Positions 1 through 5,673 of a stretch of 5,991 nt of DNA are shown piece by piece. Where the stretch lies: contig DASYAN010000424.1 in assembly GCA_036501345.1 (NCBI GenBank), positions 1 through 5,991 on the forward strand, in the 5' to 3' direction. Position 1 is the stretch's first letter. Each line of letters starts with the position of its first letter. Made by a program: the position numbers and the translations under genes. The DNA is from DASYAN01 sp036501345. Lineage in GTDB: Bacteria; Chloroflexota; Ktedonobacteria; Ktedonobacterales; Ktedonobacteraceae. The notes beneath the pieces were generated by a model. That model worked only from the letters and a program-made list of their open reading frames with translations, ran no database searches and was not told the DNA's origin.

Positions 1-69
1 AAAATACCTGCTACAGATTACAACATACTTGCTATCTAGGGCAAACACCTTACAGAAACCTGAACATGC
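1..69. other. Downstream flank of the sensor-regulator gene, nothing recognised
   Basis: These bases follow the TGA stop at 70-72 on the minus strand. I see no GC-rich hairpin with U-tract and no start of another gene, so any terminator lies outside the window or is not of the intrinsic type. Confidence 0.5.
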
Positions 70-2124
70 TCAACTGTTGTTATGTTTAGCCAGTTTGTAG
101 CCCACATCGGGCACTGTCAGTATGTATTTGGGAGAGCGAGAATCGGCCTCTATTTTGCGGCGCAGGCGGCTGATATAGACCCAGATGAAATCGACGTCTC
201 GGTTATACTCTGGCCCCCAGACTCTTTCCAACAAGAGTTCATGCGTCATCACCATGCCCACATTTTGTGCCAGAACACTGAGCAACTTGTATTCGGTACG
301 GCTCAACTGTACAGGCTTACCATTCAACGTTACTAGATGCTGGGCATAATCGATCAGCAGATCGCCTGTTACAAAAATCGATTGCTTCGTTGTCTGTTCA
401 GTCTGTGGCACCTGACGACGCAGTAGAGCACGGACCCGAGCTAGCATTTCCTTGATACCAAACGGCTTGACTAACAGATCATCGCAGCCCAGATCAAAGA
501 ATTGCACTCGCTCATCCTCATCGCAGTCATCGCAGAGCACCATCACAGGCGTATGCGAGAACTCACGCACACGCTGGAGCAACTCTACACCACTCATATC
601 AGCGAGATGTGTGGACAGAACTAGGATATCGGGTTCTTCCAGATCTATCTGCCGCAGGAGTTGGAGACCATGCGTCACTATCTGCACTCGATACTGCTGT
701 TCTTCCAGGTTAGCACGCACATAGCGAGCAAGGCGAGCATCATTTTCTGCGACTAATATGCGTATACGACGGTCCTGTTTCAGAGAGAACGAACGTGTAT
801 TGCTCTGCGGCGCTGTGGCATGATCGGTCAAAGCTGGCAATTGTTGTGTCTGGATTGACGTGCGAGGTGCAAAGGGGAGTGTAAAGAAAAAGGTAGAGCC
901 CTGATCAGGTCCAGGCGAATCAGCCCAGATTTTACCATTATGAGTCTCAATTGTCGCACGAGCGGCGGCTAGTCCCAGACCCGCTCCTACAGACACGGGG
1001 GCAGAGGATGTGGGAGTTATGGTCCCCACCTTCTCGCCCGATAAATCGGGGGGGCTTTGTGGGTTTAGTTGGGATGTTTCTTGTTCATTTGATTGGATGC
1101 GATAGAAACGATCGAAGATGCGATCCAGATGCTCTGACGCAATGCCTATGCCCTCATCGGTAACACTGATACGGGCCTCAGTCTCGTTTCCCTCTAATTG
1201 CAAACGGATGATCTTATTAGTAGGAGTATAGGCCACTGCATTATTTAATAAATGGTTCAGGACATGCTCGATGCGTAGAGCATCACATACTACAGGCGGG
1301 ACATCTGGTGGCACATCCAGGATGAATTGGAAATCTGATACCTGATTCTGCCAGCGCTTGACAGTTTGCAGAAGAAGTTCAGAGAGTTGTATCTGAGCCA
1401 AACGCAGAGGCTGAGTACCAGCATCAAAGCGCCAGACGTCTAGCAGGGTATTGAGCACGTCATATAGGTGATCAGATTGGGAATCGATCATCTGTAACAT
1501 CTCGCGTTGCATAGTGGGCTCCCAGCGAGCCGAGCCACCTAGTAGCGTTGTCGCACAACCTTTGATGATTGCTAGGGGTGTCTTCAATTCATGAGCGGCC
1601 ATGGCTAACGTCTCCGAACGCGACTCCGCCATTGACCGCTCAAGGGTAATATCATCGAGTAGCACACCACGACCGAGCAGATAACCCCGGTTGTCATGCA
1701 CGGGGAAACTGCGCATACGCAACCAGTAGACAGCTGCATCAGCCAGTGCCAGATCGGCGGAATACTCCTGATCGGAATGTTGCCAGACCTGATCTAGTTC
1801 TACTCTCACTTTCTGAGGATCAGTTGCTAGTGAGAGCAGATGCTTACGTACATCAAAATGCTGCAAAACGGCAGGATCACACTTATTTACATGCAATAGA
1901 CGCAATGCACTTGGATTTGAATATGTAATACGTTCATGCTGATTAAGGAGCAGAAAGCCACTGCTCATACTGGCACACACTTCTGTCAGTACACGATATT
2001 CGTGTGTAAAACCAGCGGGTATTCTATCTTTATTCGCGGAGGATTGTGCTAGCGATACAGCATTTTCTTCGATCCACAAACCGCCATTAGCTTGGTATTG
2101 GTACTTCCCAGCAGAGGCATCCAT
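70..2124 (-). CDS. Fused PAS - histidine kinase - receiver - winged-helix regulator (single-polypeptide two-component protein)
   Basis: The start is taken as the ATG at 2122-2124 (684 residues; numbering from it). A GTG ten codons earlier (2152-2154) is also possible but has no Shine-Dalgarno; GGGAAAG lies 11 nt before the ATG. There is no signal peptide or membrane segment, so it is a cytoplasmic sensor. Domains: PAS (about 42-162); HisKA with AMAAHELKTP, phosphoacceptor His178; HATPase_c with N-box (Asn295; the usual first Asn is His291), G1 DEGIGI (323-328), F-box FDRFYR, and G2 GAGLGL (380-385). A receiver (about 453-570) follows, then an OmpR/PhoB winged helix (about 584-680, with RTEYKLL, LLERVWG and ISRLRRKIE). 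The ATP lid has about 37 extra residues (343-379). The receiver looks inactive: Ser504 replaces the phosphoacceptor Asp, Asn461 one acidic-pocket residue, and Cys531 the Thr/Ser; Lys553 is kept. The protein is expected to sense a cytoplasmic signal and bind DNA. Its target is unknown. Confidence 0.88.
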   Translation of the reverse strand: MDASAGKYQYQANGGLWIEENAVSLAQSSANKDRIPAGFTHEYRVLTEVCASMSSGFLLLNQHERITYSNPSALRLLHVNKCDPAVLQHFDVRKHLLSLATDPQKVRVELDQVWQHSDQEYSADLALADAAVYWLRMRSFPVHDNRGYLLGRGVLLDDITLERSMAESRSETLAMAAHELKTPLAIIKGCATTLLGGSARWEPTMQREMLQMIDSQSDHLYDVLNTLLDVWRFDAGTQPLRLAQIQLSELLLQTVKRWQNQVSDFQFILDVPPDVPPVVCDALRIEHVLNHLLNNAVAYTPTNKIIRLQLEGNETEARISVTDEGIGIASEHLDRIFDRFYRIQSNEQETSQLNPQSPPDLSGEKVGTITPTSSAPVSVGAGLGLAAARATIETHNGKIWADSPGPDQGSTFFFTLPFAPRTSIQTQQLPALTDHATAPQSNTRSFSLKQDRRIRILVAENDARLARYVRANLEEQQYRVQIVTHGLQLLRQIDLEEPDILVLSTHLADMSGVELLQRVREFSHTPVMVLCDDCDEDERVQFFDLGCDDLLVKPFGIKEMLARVRALLRRQVPQTEQTTKQSIFVTGDLLIDYAQHLVTLNGKPVQLSRTEYKLLSVLAQNVGMVMTHELLLERVWGPEYNRDVDFIWVYISRLRRKIEADSRSPKYILTVPDVGYKLAKHNNS
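1037..1050. repeat. Palindrome inside the ATP-lid insertion of the sensor gene
   Basis: CCCGAT (1037-1042) and ATCGGG (1045-1050) are perfect complements around two A. They are followed by four more G, giving seven in a row at 1048-1054. It encodes the PDLSG part of the unusual ATP-lid insertion. It resembles the small palindromes spread through some bacterial genomes, but only one copy is present here, so that origin is inference. Confidence 0.5.
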
Positions 2125-2164
2125 AAACAACAATTCTTTCCCGTTTCTTGACACAGTTTTATAT

Positions 2165-2195
2165 AGATTACTCGTATTTTAGCAACAACAGTCAA
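2165..2195 (-). promoter_or_regulatory. Possible promoter of the fused sensor-regulator gene
   Basis: On the minus strand TTGACT (2190-2195) and TAATCT (2165-2170) are separated by 19 bases. Transcription would begin close to 2155-2160, essentially at the GTG at 2152-2154. That leaves about 30 nt of leader before the ATG at 2122-2124, which supports the ATG as start unless the message is leaderless. Confidence 0.35.
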
Positions 2196-2268
2196 CCGTG
2201 AGTAAGCAAGGGAAGAGTCAAGAACACACGGTTTGAACAACTCAGGTACTGATGGGAGTAATTTCGAA

Positions 2269-2279
2269 GTGTCCGACAC
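2269..2279. repeat. Short perfect palindrome between two genes
   Basis: GTGTC and GACAC flank a single C (2269-2279). It lies 15 bases past the stop of the zinc-ribbon gene and about 75 bases upstream of the proposed -35 of the sensor-regulator gene. It could be an operator half-site pair. At this length chance is possible. Confidence 0.25.
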
Positions 2280-2293
2280 ATAGCCAGGATGGC

Positions 2294-2707
2294 CTATTTG
2301 ATCCCAGCAATCATCACAATTAAGGCGAGGTGGAGAAGCATTGCAATAAAAGTTCCAAGGGCGATAAAGATGATCCATCTGTGATCACTGACCCGCTCGC
2401 TTATTCTGGTAGGATAGGCATGAGGCGAACGCTCAGAGGCAATCAGACCCATCGCAATGCGTAAACGTAAGGGAGAGCGCACCGGGGAGCGACGAAATTC
2501 TGTCATGAGCAAACCGTGGCATTCCTTACATAGCACCCATGAGAGCCGGGGCTCGAGCACACCTTCAGGCTCCTGGACATAAATGGGATCAAACCAAATA
2601 CGCCTCGTACATACTGAACAGGAGCTTGTGGCGCGTCGTTTCTGCTTACGCGTCTTATTCTGGTGTGTCGCAACGGCTGGCTCTCCTCTGTCCATTGCGT
2701 CATTCAT
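2294..2707 (-). CDS. Hypothetical small zinc-ribbon protein with one C-terminal membrane helix
   Basis: The protein has 137 residues. The N-terminal 27 residues are hydrophilic and basic (TRKQKRRATSS). A likely zinc site follows, with CSVC at 30-33 and CKEC at 60-63, the second CxxC followed by His64. A basic linker (EFRRSPVRSPLRLRIAMG) leads to a single hydrophobic helix at about 111-135 (WIIFIALGTFIAMLLHLALIVMIAG), ending two residues before the stop. This predicts a tail-anchored protein with its zinc domain in the cytoplasm. I recognise the general pattern of small CxxC/CxxC membrane proteins in Ktedonobacteria but know of no assigned function. It lies between the hydrolase and the sensor-regulator, co-directional with both, with about 330 nt upstream and about 170 nt downstream, so it is probably transcribed separately. 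Two overlapping frames on the same strand are out of frame with this well-patterned protein and are not genes. Confidence 0.75.
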   Translation of the reverse strand: MNDAMDRGEPAVATHQNKTRKQKRRATSSCSVCTRRIWFDPIYVQEPEGVLEPRLSWVLCKECHGLLMTEFRRSPVRSPLRLRIAMGLIASERSPHAYPTRISERVSDHRWIIFIALGTFIAMLLHLALIVMIAGIK

Positions 2708-2715
2708 CAATGTGG

Positions 2716-2721
2716 CCCTTT
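2716..2721 (-). promoter_or_regulatory. Ribosome-binding site deciding the start of the zinc-ribbon gene
   Basis: AAAGGG on the minus strand lies 8 nt before the ATG at 2705-2707. This favours that ATG over the TTG codon immediately before it (2708-2710) and over the later in-frame ATG at 2693-2695. Confidence 0.55.
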
Positions 2722-2743
2722 CAGTTTCCTAAATCAAACGCAT

Positions 2744-2774
2744 TCTATAATGGAACACGGTCTTCACTGTGTAA
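2744..2774 (-). promoter_or_regulatory. Possible promoter of the zinc-ribbon gene
   Basis: On the minus strand TTACAC (2769-2774) and TATAGA (2744-2749) are separated by 19 bases, a long but tolerated spacing, and sit about 40-65 nt upstream of the start codon. The -10 part is good and the -35 part is weak. The opposite strand also reads TATAAT at 2746-2751 but has no plausible -35 or gene downstream. Confidence 0.25.
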
Positions 2775-2793
2775 TTGTAACACATTGATTCAG
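2773..2793. repeat. Degenerate direct copy of the right arm of the inverted-repeat element
   Basis: AATTGT (2773-2778), CACATTG (2781-2787) and ATTCAG (2788-2793) match AATTGT-CACATTG-CTTTCAG at 2975-2995, with two extra A and small changes in the last block. The two are about 200 bp apart in the same orientation. It overlaps the proposed -35 region of the zinc-ribbon gene. The similarity is short and could be partly chance. Confidence 0.35.
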
Positions 2794-2882
2794 AGAAACC
2801 TCAAGTCCCTTTGCTATCGATGCTTTGAACAGTCTTTCCCATGCAGTCCCCTGGTCTCCTCAGTATGGGTGACAATTGTTAA

Positions 2883-3013
2883 GGCAAGGTTCGAAAGAAT
2901 GTGACAATTATAGACCCGTAATCGGTTCATGAGATGGCCTTTGACAAGGCTCTACACGATTTTTGGTTCGTTCAAATTGTCACATTGCTTTCAGCTCATT
3001 TCCGAACCTTGCC
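2883..3013. repeat. Imperfect inverted-repeat element of about 131 bp (MITE-like or regulatory)
   Basis: The left arm has GGCAAGGTTCG (2883-2893), GAAAG (2893-2897, sharing G2893) and AATGTGACAATT (2898-2909). The right arm carries their exact reverse complements: AATTGTCACATT (2975-2986), CTTTC (2988-2992) and CGAACCTTGCC (3003-3013). The right arm has about 11 extra bases, so the match is two perfect blocks of 12 and 11 bp plus a 5-bp block, around a 65-base centre. I see no obvious target-site duplication (GTTAA on the left, CCCTG on the right). No coding capacity is present. It could be a non-autonomous mobile element relic, a pair of divergent operators, or an mRNA 3' hairpin for the hydrolase transcript. 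Confidence 0.6.
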
Positions 3014-3038
3014 CCCTGACCACAGGGAACTGACCACT

Positions 3039-5477
3039 TTACAGACCGATCTTTCTTGAGCCAAGACTCTTTGCCACGCTCGCTGGTTGGTCCGTGACCT
3101 GAGCGAAGGATAACGAGGTCGTGAGGTTGGAGACTGGCTCAATCAAGTATGCATGACCTGATGTAACCGGTATAGTGAGTTGATTTGCGTTAGTAGGAGC
3201 GACGATCTGCGTCCCTTGATCATTCACCACCTGAACTTGCTGGCCACTCCAGGGATTACGAGCGTTGATATTACCACTGGAACCAGCTTCGATTACTGCG
3301 GTCACCAGCTTACCGCTCTCTACCTGCACATCCACTTTGCTGTTCCCTTGAATGTAAACTGTGCCTGACACATCCCAGTTAGACGGCCAAGCTGGAGCGA
3401 TGCGCAACAGGCCGTCATAGTCCTGAACCAGGGCTTCCTGTACTGCTGTGCCGATTATACCTAGCGTTTCGTCATAGGGTGATGGATTGTTGTCGATGCT
3501 ACCTGATAGATCGGCCAAACCAGATGGATACACCTGATACTTCTCGGGAAGGCTGACCACAGTCGATTGGAAGTCAGAGGAAAGACCCAGGCGCGCAGCC
3601 TGGATGGGATCATAGCTCCAGTCAGACACGACAACATAACTTCGGTGAGTAAAGGTACGCTGAGCCAGTTGTGTTAAGTCCCCCTGATTGTCCCCAATTA
3701 GATTGTAAGGCCAGACTGGTTCCAGTCCCAGGTTCTCCGCATTCTGCCTCTTTGCCGTCGGCTCATAGGAGAGAGCGATCATATCTTGTCCCTGTGCATC
3801 GGCACTAGGCGATAATAATTTGGTCTGAGTAGCAAAATCGGTGCGTGGGAAAGGCAGTAACTCAGATTGAGCACTTTGCAGCGTAACTACCAGGGCCGAG
3901 TCGCGCTGCAACAGCGTTGCGGCCTGGATAACAGCTGGAAAGAGTGCCTGCATTGCAGCGATATCGGTTGTTGGATCTGTCACATCCCACTGGGTCTCAT
4001 GCGCATTGGAAGGACTGGTATGTAACTTGCCGTCTGAACCCTTCTTCGCATAGTTCAACAGGAAGCGGGCAGCGGCCGCCATCGTGGGATAATTCGTACT
4101 CAGGAAGTTTCTATTACCGGTGTAGAGATACTGCTGCCAGATCCACAATGCAACTTCAGCGCCTGTGCTCAATGTGCGCGCATTATAACTGGCAGCGATA
4201 TTCCCATCGCACGAGGCATTGCTCACATCGCCCGGCGGTGAATAGTATCCATTGCCGTTGAAACGCATGGTCTCCGGTATACAGATGTCTGTGCCATCAC
4301 CGCCAATCTGTTGTTTGGTCCAGGCTTCAATATTCGATAAGTTACTGGTATAGAGGTTGAAGTATGGAGCATTGAAGGCCGTATTCCCTGCGCCAAGATT
4401 AGCTGCTACCTGCATGCGTAGATTCCATTGCCAGTACGCGGCGGGGAACCACGGCACATAATCCTGACTCCACCTGAAGAGATCTCCTACACCGGCATGC
4501 GATCCTGGGAACTGACCACCGCTATCGGCCGCTACGGTATAGAGATCAAGGTCGCGCAAGTTCTCGATGTACTGGGCATCGCCATCGTTGGATGTCATTT
4601 TAATCAGGCCCACTCTATGCCAGTAACTATGCCACCAGGACAGATGCCCACTCTGCAGGTTTGTCGAGGAGGTGGTTGCATCAAGGCCGATAAGAGAGGC
4701 TGCTGTAGTCTGTGCGTTTCCACCTTTCCAGGAAGGAGCCGCAACAATGATTCTGAAGGAGCCATCAGGGTTTGGATTAAAGCTCACCTGGACAGTCAAC
4801 GAGTCTACCACGCTGGCCTTCACATTGCGACCGCCTGCTGTGATAGCTGCTAGCGAGCCAAAAGTCTGTCCTGACGCCCCATGGCCGCTCGTATCAACCC
4901 ATGTCTCTGCCAGCGTGGCAATTGACCCACTTGCAGCCGCAGTCGGAGAGCGTCCTGACCACAATTTCACTTGAGCAGTCTGCGTACTATTGGGATTAGC
5001 CCCTGTCACATCAACAACCAGTTCATCTTTGTTATGCAAAATAGAGATGCTGGCACTCATACCTCCTCCCGACTCGCGCATCATCGCATCGAAGAGATCG
5101 ACAGACCCTTTGTAATCAGAACTGCCAGTCAGTTTGGCGAGACCAGGAATCACAACTTGGCCGGGAGACTTGCGATCAGGAAAGGTATCGACGCGATTCA
5201 GTTGGGCAGTAAAACCGTTGGCCGCCCATTCGGAGATGCCAAGTTTGCCGTTGCCCAGAGGCATTGATTCTATTCCTGTCGTGTTCGGAGTACTGAGAAT
5301 AATATTTGATTGGCGCACCACATTTGCTACATCCATATTGAATTTTCCATTCTTCCATGCCGTCGCCTGGTTGCTTGCTATGGCAGCACGTGGAAATAAA
5401 TAAGCAATGTACAAGAAAATAATTAATGTACCTGCCTGTCCCATATTCAATAAGTGTGATCGGGAAAATTTAGGCAT
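3039..5477 (-). CDS. Secreted glycoside hydrolase, GH95-like
   Basis: This is an 812-residue protein starting at the ATG at 5475-5477. That start is chosen because a strong GGAGG lies 9 nt upstream and a clear signal peptide follows: basic PKFSRSH, hydrophobic GTLIIFLYIAYLF, and likely cleavage after AIA near residue 34. The mature part has an N-terminal beta-sandwich region (about 40-280, with MPLGNGKLG at 72-80). It continues with an (alpha/alpha)6-barrel-like region (about 295-690) containing YWQWNLRMQ (348-356), CIPETMRFNGNG (399-410), ARTLSTGAEV and SPSNAHETQWD (488-498), and ends with a C-terminal beta domain (about 690-785). This order and the SPSNxxE motif resemble GH95 alpha-L-fucosidases/galactosidases. 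There E494 would match the general acid and N352 one of the catalytic Asn. Cys399 and Cys423 are the only cysteines, so a disulfide is plausible. The closest recalled relatives are uncharacterised secreted actinobacterial proteins, so family-level assignment is fairly secure but substrate is not. The family acts on terminal alpha-L-fucose or alpha-L-galactose. Confidence 0.85.
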   Translation of the reverse strand: MPKFSRSHLLNMGQAGTLIIFLYIAYLFPRAAIASNQATAWKNGKFNMDVANVVRQSNIILSTPNTTGIESMPLGNGKLGISEWAANGFTAQLNRVDTFPDRKSPGQVVIPGLAKLTGSSDYKGSVDLFDAMMRESGGGMSASISILHNKDELVVDVTGANPNSTQTAQVKLWSGRSPTAAASGSIATLAETWVDTSGHGASGQTFGSLAAITAGGRNVKASVVDSLTVQVSFNPNPDGSFRIIVAAPSWKGGNAQTTAASLIGLDATTSSTNLQSGHLSWWHSYWHRVGLIKMTSNDGDAQYIENLRDLDLYTVAADSGGQFPGSHAGVGDLFRWSQDYVPWFPAAYWQWNLRMQVAANLGAGNTAFNAPYFNLYTSNLSNIEAWTKQQIGGDGTDICIPETMRFNGNGYYSPPGDVSNASCDGNIAASYNARTLSTGAEVALWIWQQYLYTGNRNFLSTNYPTMAAAARFLLNYAKKGSDGKLHTSPSNAHETQWDVTDPTTDIAAMQALFPAVIQAATLLQRDSALVVTLQSAQSELLPFPRTDFATQTKLLSPSADAQGQDMIALSYEPTAKRQNAENLGLEPVWPYNLIGDNQGDLTQLAQRTFTHRSYVVVSDWSYDPIQAARLGLSSDFQSTVVSLPEKYQVYPSGLADLSGSIDNNPSPYDETLGIIGTAVQEALVQDYDGLLRIAPAWPSNWDVSGTVYIQGNSKVDVQVESGKLVTAVIEAGSSGNINARNPWSGQQVQVVNDQGTQIVAPTNANQLTIPVTSGHAYLIEPVSNLTTSLSFAQVTDQPASVAKSLGSRKIGL

Positions 5478-5484
5478 TGCGGAC

Positions 5485-5507
5485 TTCCTCCCTCCCTCCC
5501 TCCCTCC
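5485..5507 (-). promoter_or_regulatory. Tandem GGGA repeat forming the ribosome-binding region of the hydrolase; G-quadruplex motif
   Basis: On the minus strand this reads GGA, then four GGGA units, then GGAA. On the plus strand it is four TCCC units at 5489-5504 plus partial units on either side. GGAGG (5487-5491) sits 9 nt from the ATG at 5475-5477, a good Shine-Dalgarno position, and further GGAGG-like cores lie upstream within the repeat. The four GGG runs with single-A loops also match the canonical G3N1 quadruplex pattern. The site is what decides the hydrolase start. Its repetitive nature makes it prone to copy-number change by slippage. Confidence 0.75.
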
Positions 5508-5521
5508 TTCCTTCGTTATCT

Positions 5522-5555
5522 TCCTCACCAGAAAAAAACTTTCTCCTGGTGAGGA
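5522..5555 (-). promoter_or_regulatory. Leader hairpin upstream of the glycoside hydrolase
   Basis: TCCTCACCAG (5522-5531) and CTGGTGAGGA (5546-5555) form a perfect 10-bp stem with a 14-base loop. In the minus-strand mRNA the loop contains a run of seven U. It lies about 45-78 nt upstream of the hydrolase start, between the upstream stop codon and the G-rich ribosome-binding region. No U-tract follows the stem, so it does not look like a terminator. The 5' arm contains UCCUC, an anti-Shine-Dalgarno-like string. It could pair either with GAGGA of its own 3' arm or with GAGGA next to the start codon. The pairing is seen in the sequence; any switching role is inference. Confidence 0.55.
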
Positions 5556-5645
5556 GTGCCTTGGATTAAGAAGGCAAGAAAGTAAAGAAGGTTGTGTTTG
5601 TTTCAATCTCAAAGGTCTTATTCTTGTTCGTTACTGTCACATTCC

Positions 5646-5671
5646 CAAATAGAGTAAACTGGACCTATTTG
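5646..5671 (-). repeat. AT-rich inverted repeat just after the upstream gene's stop
   Basis: CAAATAG (5646-5652) and CTATTTG (5665-5671) are perfect 7-base complements around a 12-base loop, starting three bases past the stop of the binding-module gene. The stem is weak and no U-tract follows on the minus strand. It is therefore not a convincing intrinsic terminator. It may be an mRNA 3'-end hairpin or chance. Confidence 0.3.
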
Positions 5672-5673
5672 TC

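Larger units (their letters stand above)
2708..3038. other. Non-coding gap with repeats between the hydrolase and the zinc-ribbon gene
   Basis: There is no convincing gene in these 331 bases on either strand. They hold the imperfect inverted-repeat element at 2883-3013, copies of GTGACAATT at 2869-2877 and 2901-2909 with an inverted copy at 2975-2983, and a related degenerate string at 2773-2793. Just past the hydrolase stop there is a small perfect stem, CCCTG (3014-3018) with CAGGG (3023-3027) around a 4-base loop. It lacks a U-tract. The small inverted repeat GCCTT (2938-2942) / AAGGC (2946-2950) lies in the centre of the larger element. The left end carries the likely promoter and ribosome-binding site of the gene at 2294-2707. 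Confidence 0.6.

Noticed and set aside
2049..2378. Minus-strand open frame bridging the zinc-ribbon and sensor genes
   Set aside because: It overlaps both genes out of frame and has no domain-like pattern or ribosome-binding site.
2746..2751. Plus-strand TATAAT as a promoter
   Set aside because: There is no -35-like hexamer at 16-19 bp and no plus-strand gene downstream.
2539..2904. Plus-strand open frame over the zinc-ribbon gene and the intergenic repeats
   Set aside because: It is antisense to a well-patterned protein and runs into repeat DNA. Its composition is not protein-like and it has no recognisable motif.
2869..2983. GTGACAATT repeats as a CRISPR array
   Set aside because: The units are too short, unequally spaced and in mixed orientation, and there are no cas genes nearby.
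3014..3027. CCCTG/CAGGG stem after the hydrolase stop as a terminator
   Set aside because: The stem is only 5 bp and is followed by GGCAAGG on the minus strand, not a U-tract.
3944..5267. Several plus-strand open frames of 98-141 codons opposite the hydrolase
   Set aside because: They are mirror-frame shadows of a long conserved enzyme. None shows a domain, signal peptide or credible start.
5507..5546. U-run and hairpin in the hydrolase leader as an intrinsic terminator
   Set aside because: The U-run is in the loop, not after the stem, so the arrangement does not fit an intrinsic terminator.
5478..5612. In-frame extension of the hydrolase by 45 codons from a TTG at 5610-5612
   Set aside because: It would translate the hairpin and the GGGA repeat into low-complexity residues and bury the signal peptide. 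The ATG at 5475-5477 has a strong ribosome-binding site and starts the signal peptide directly.
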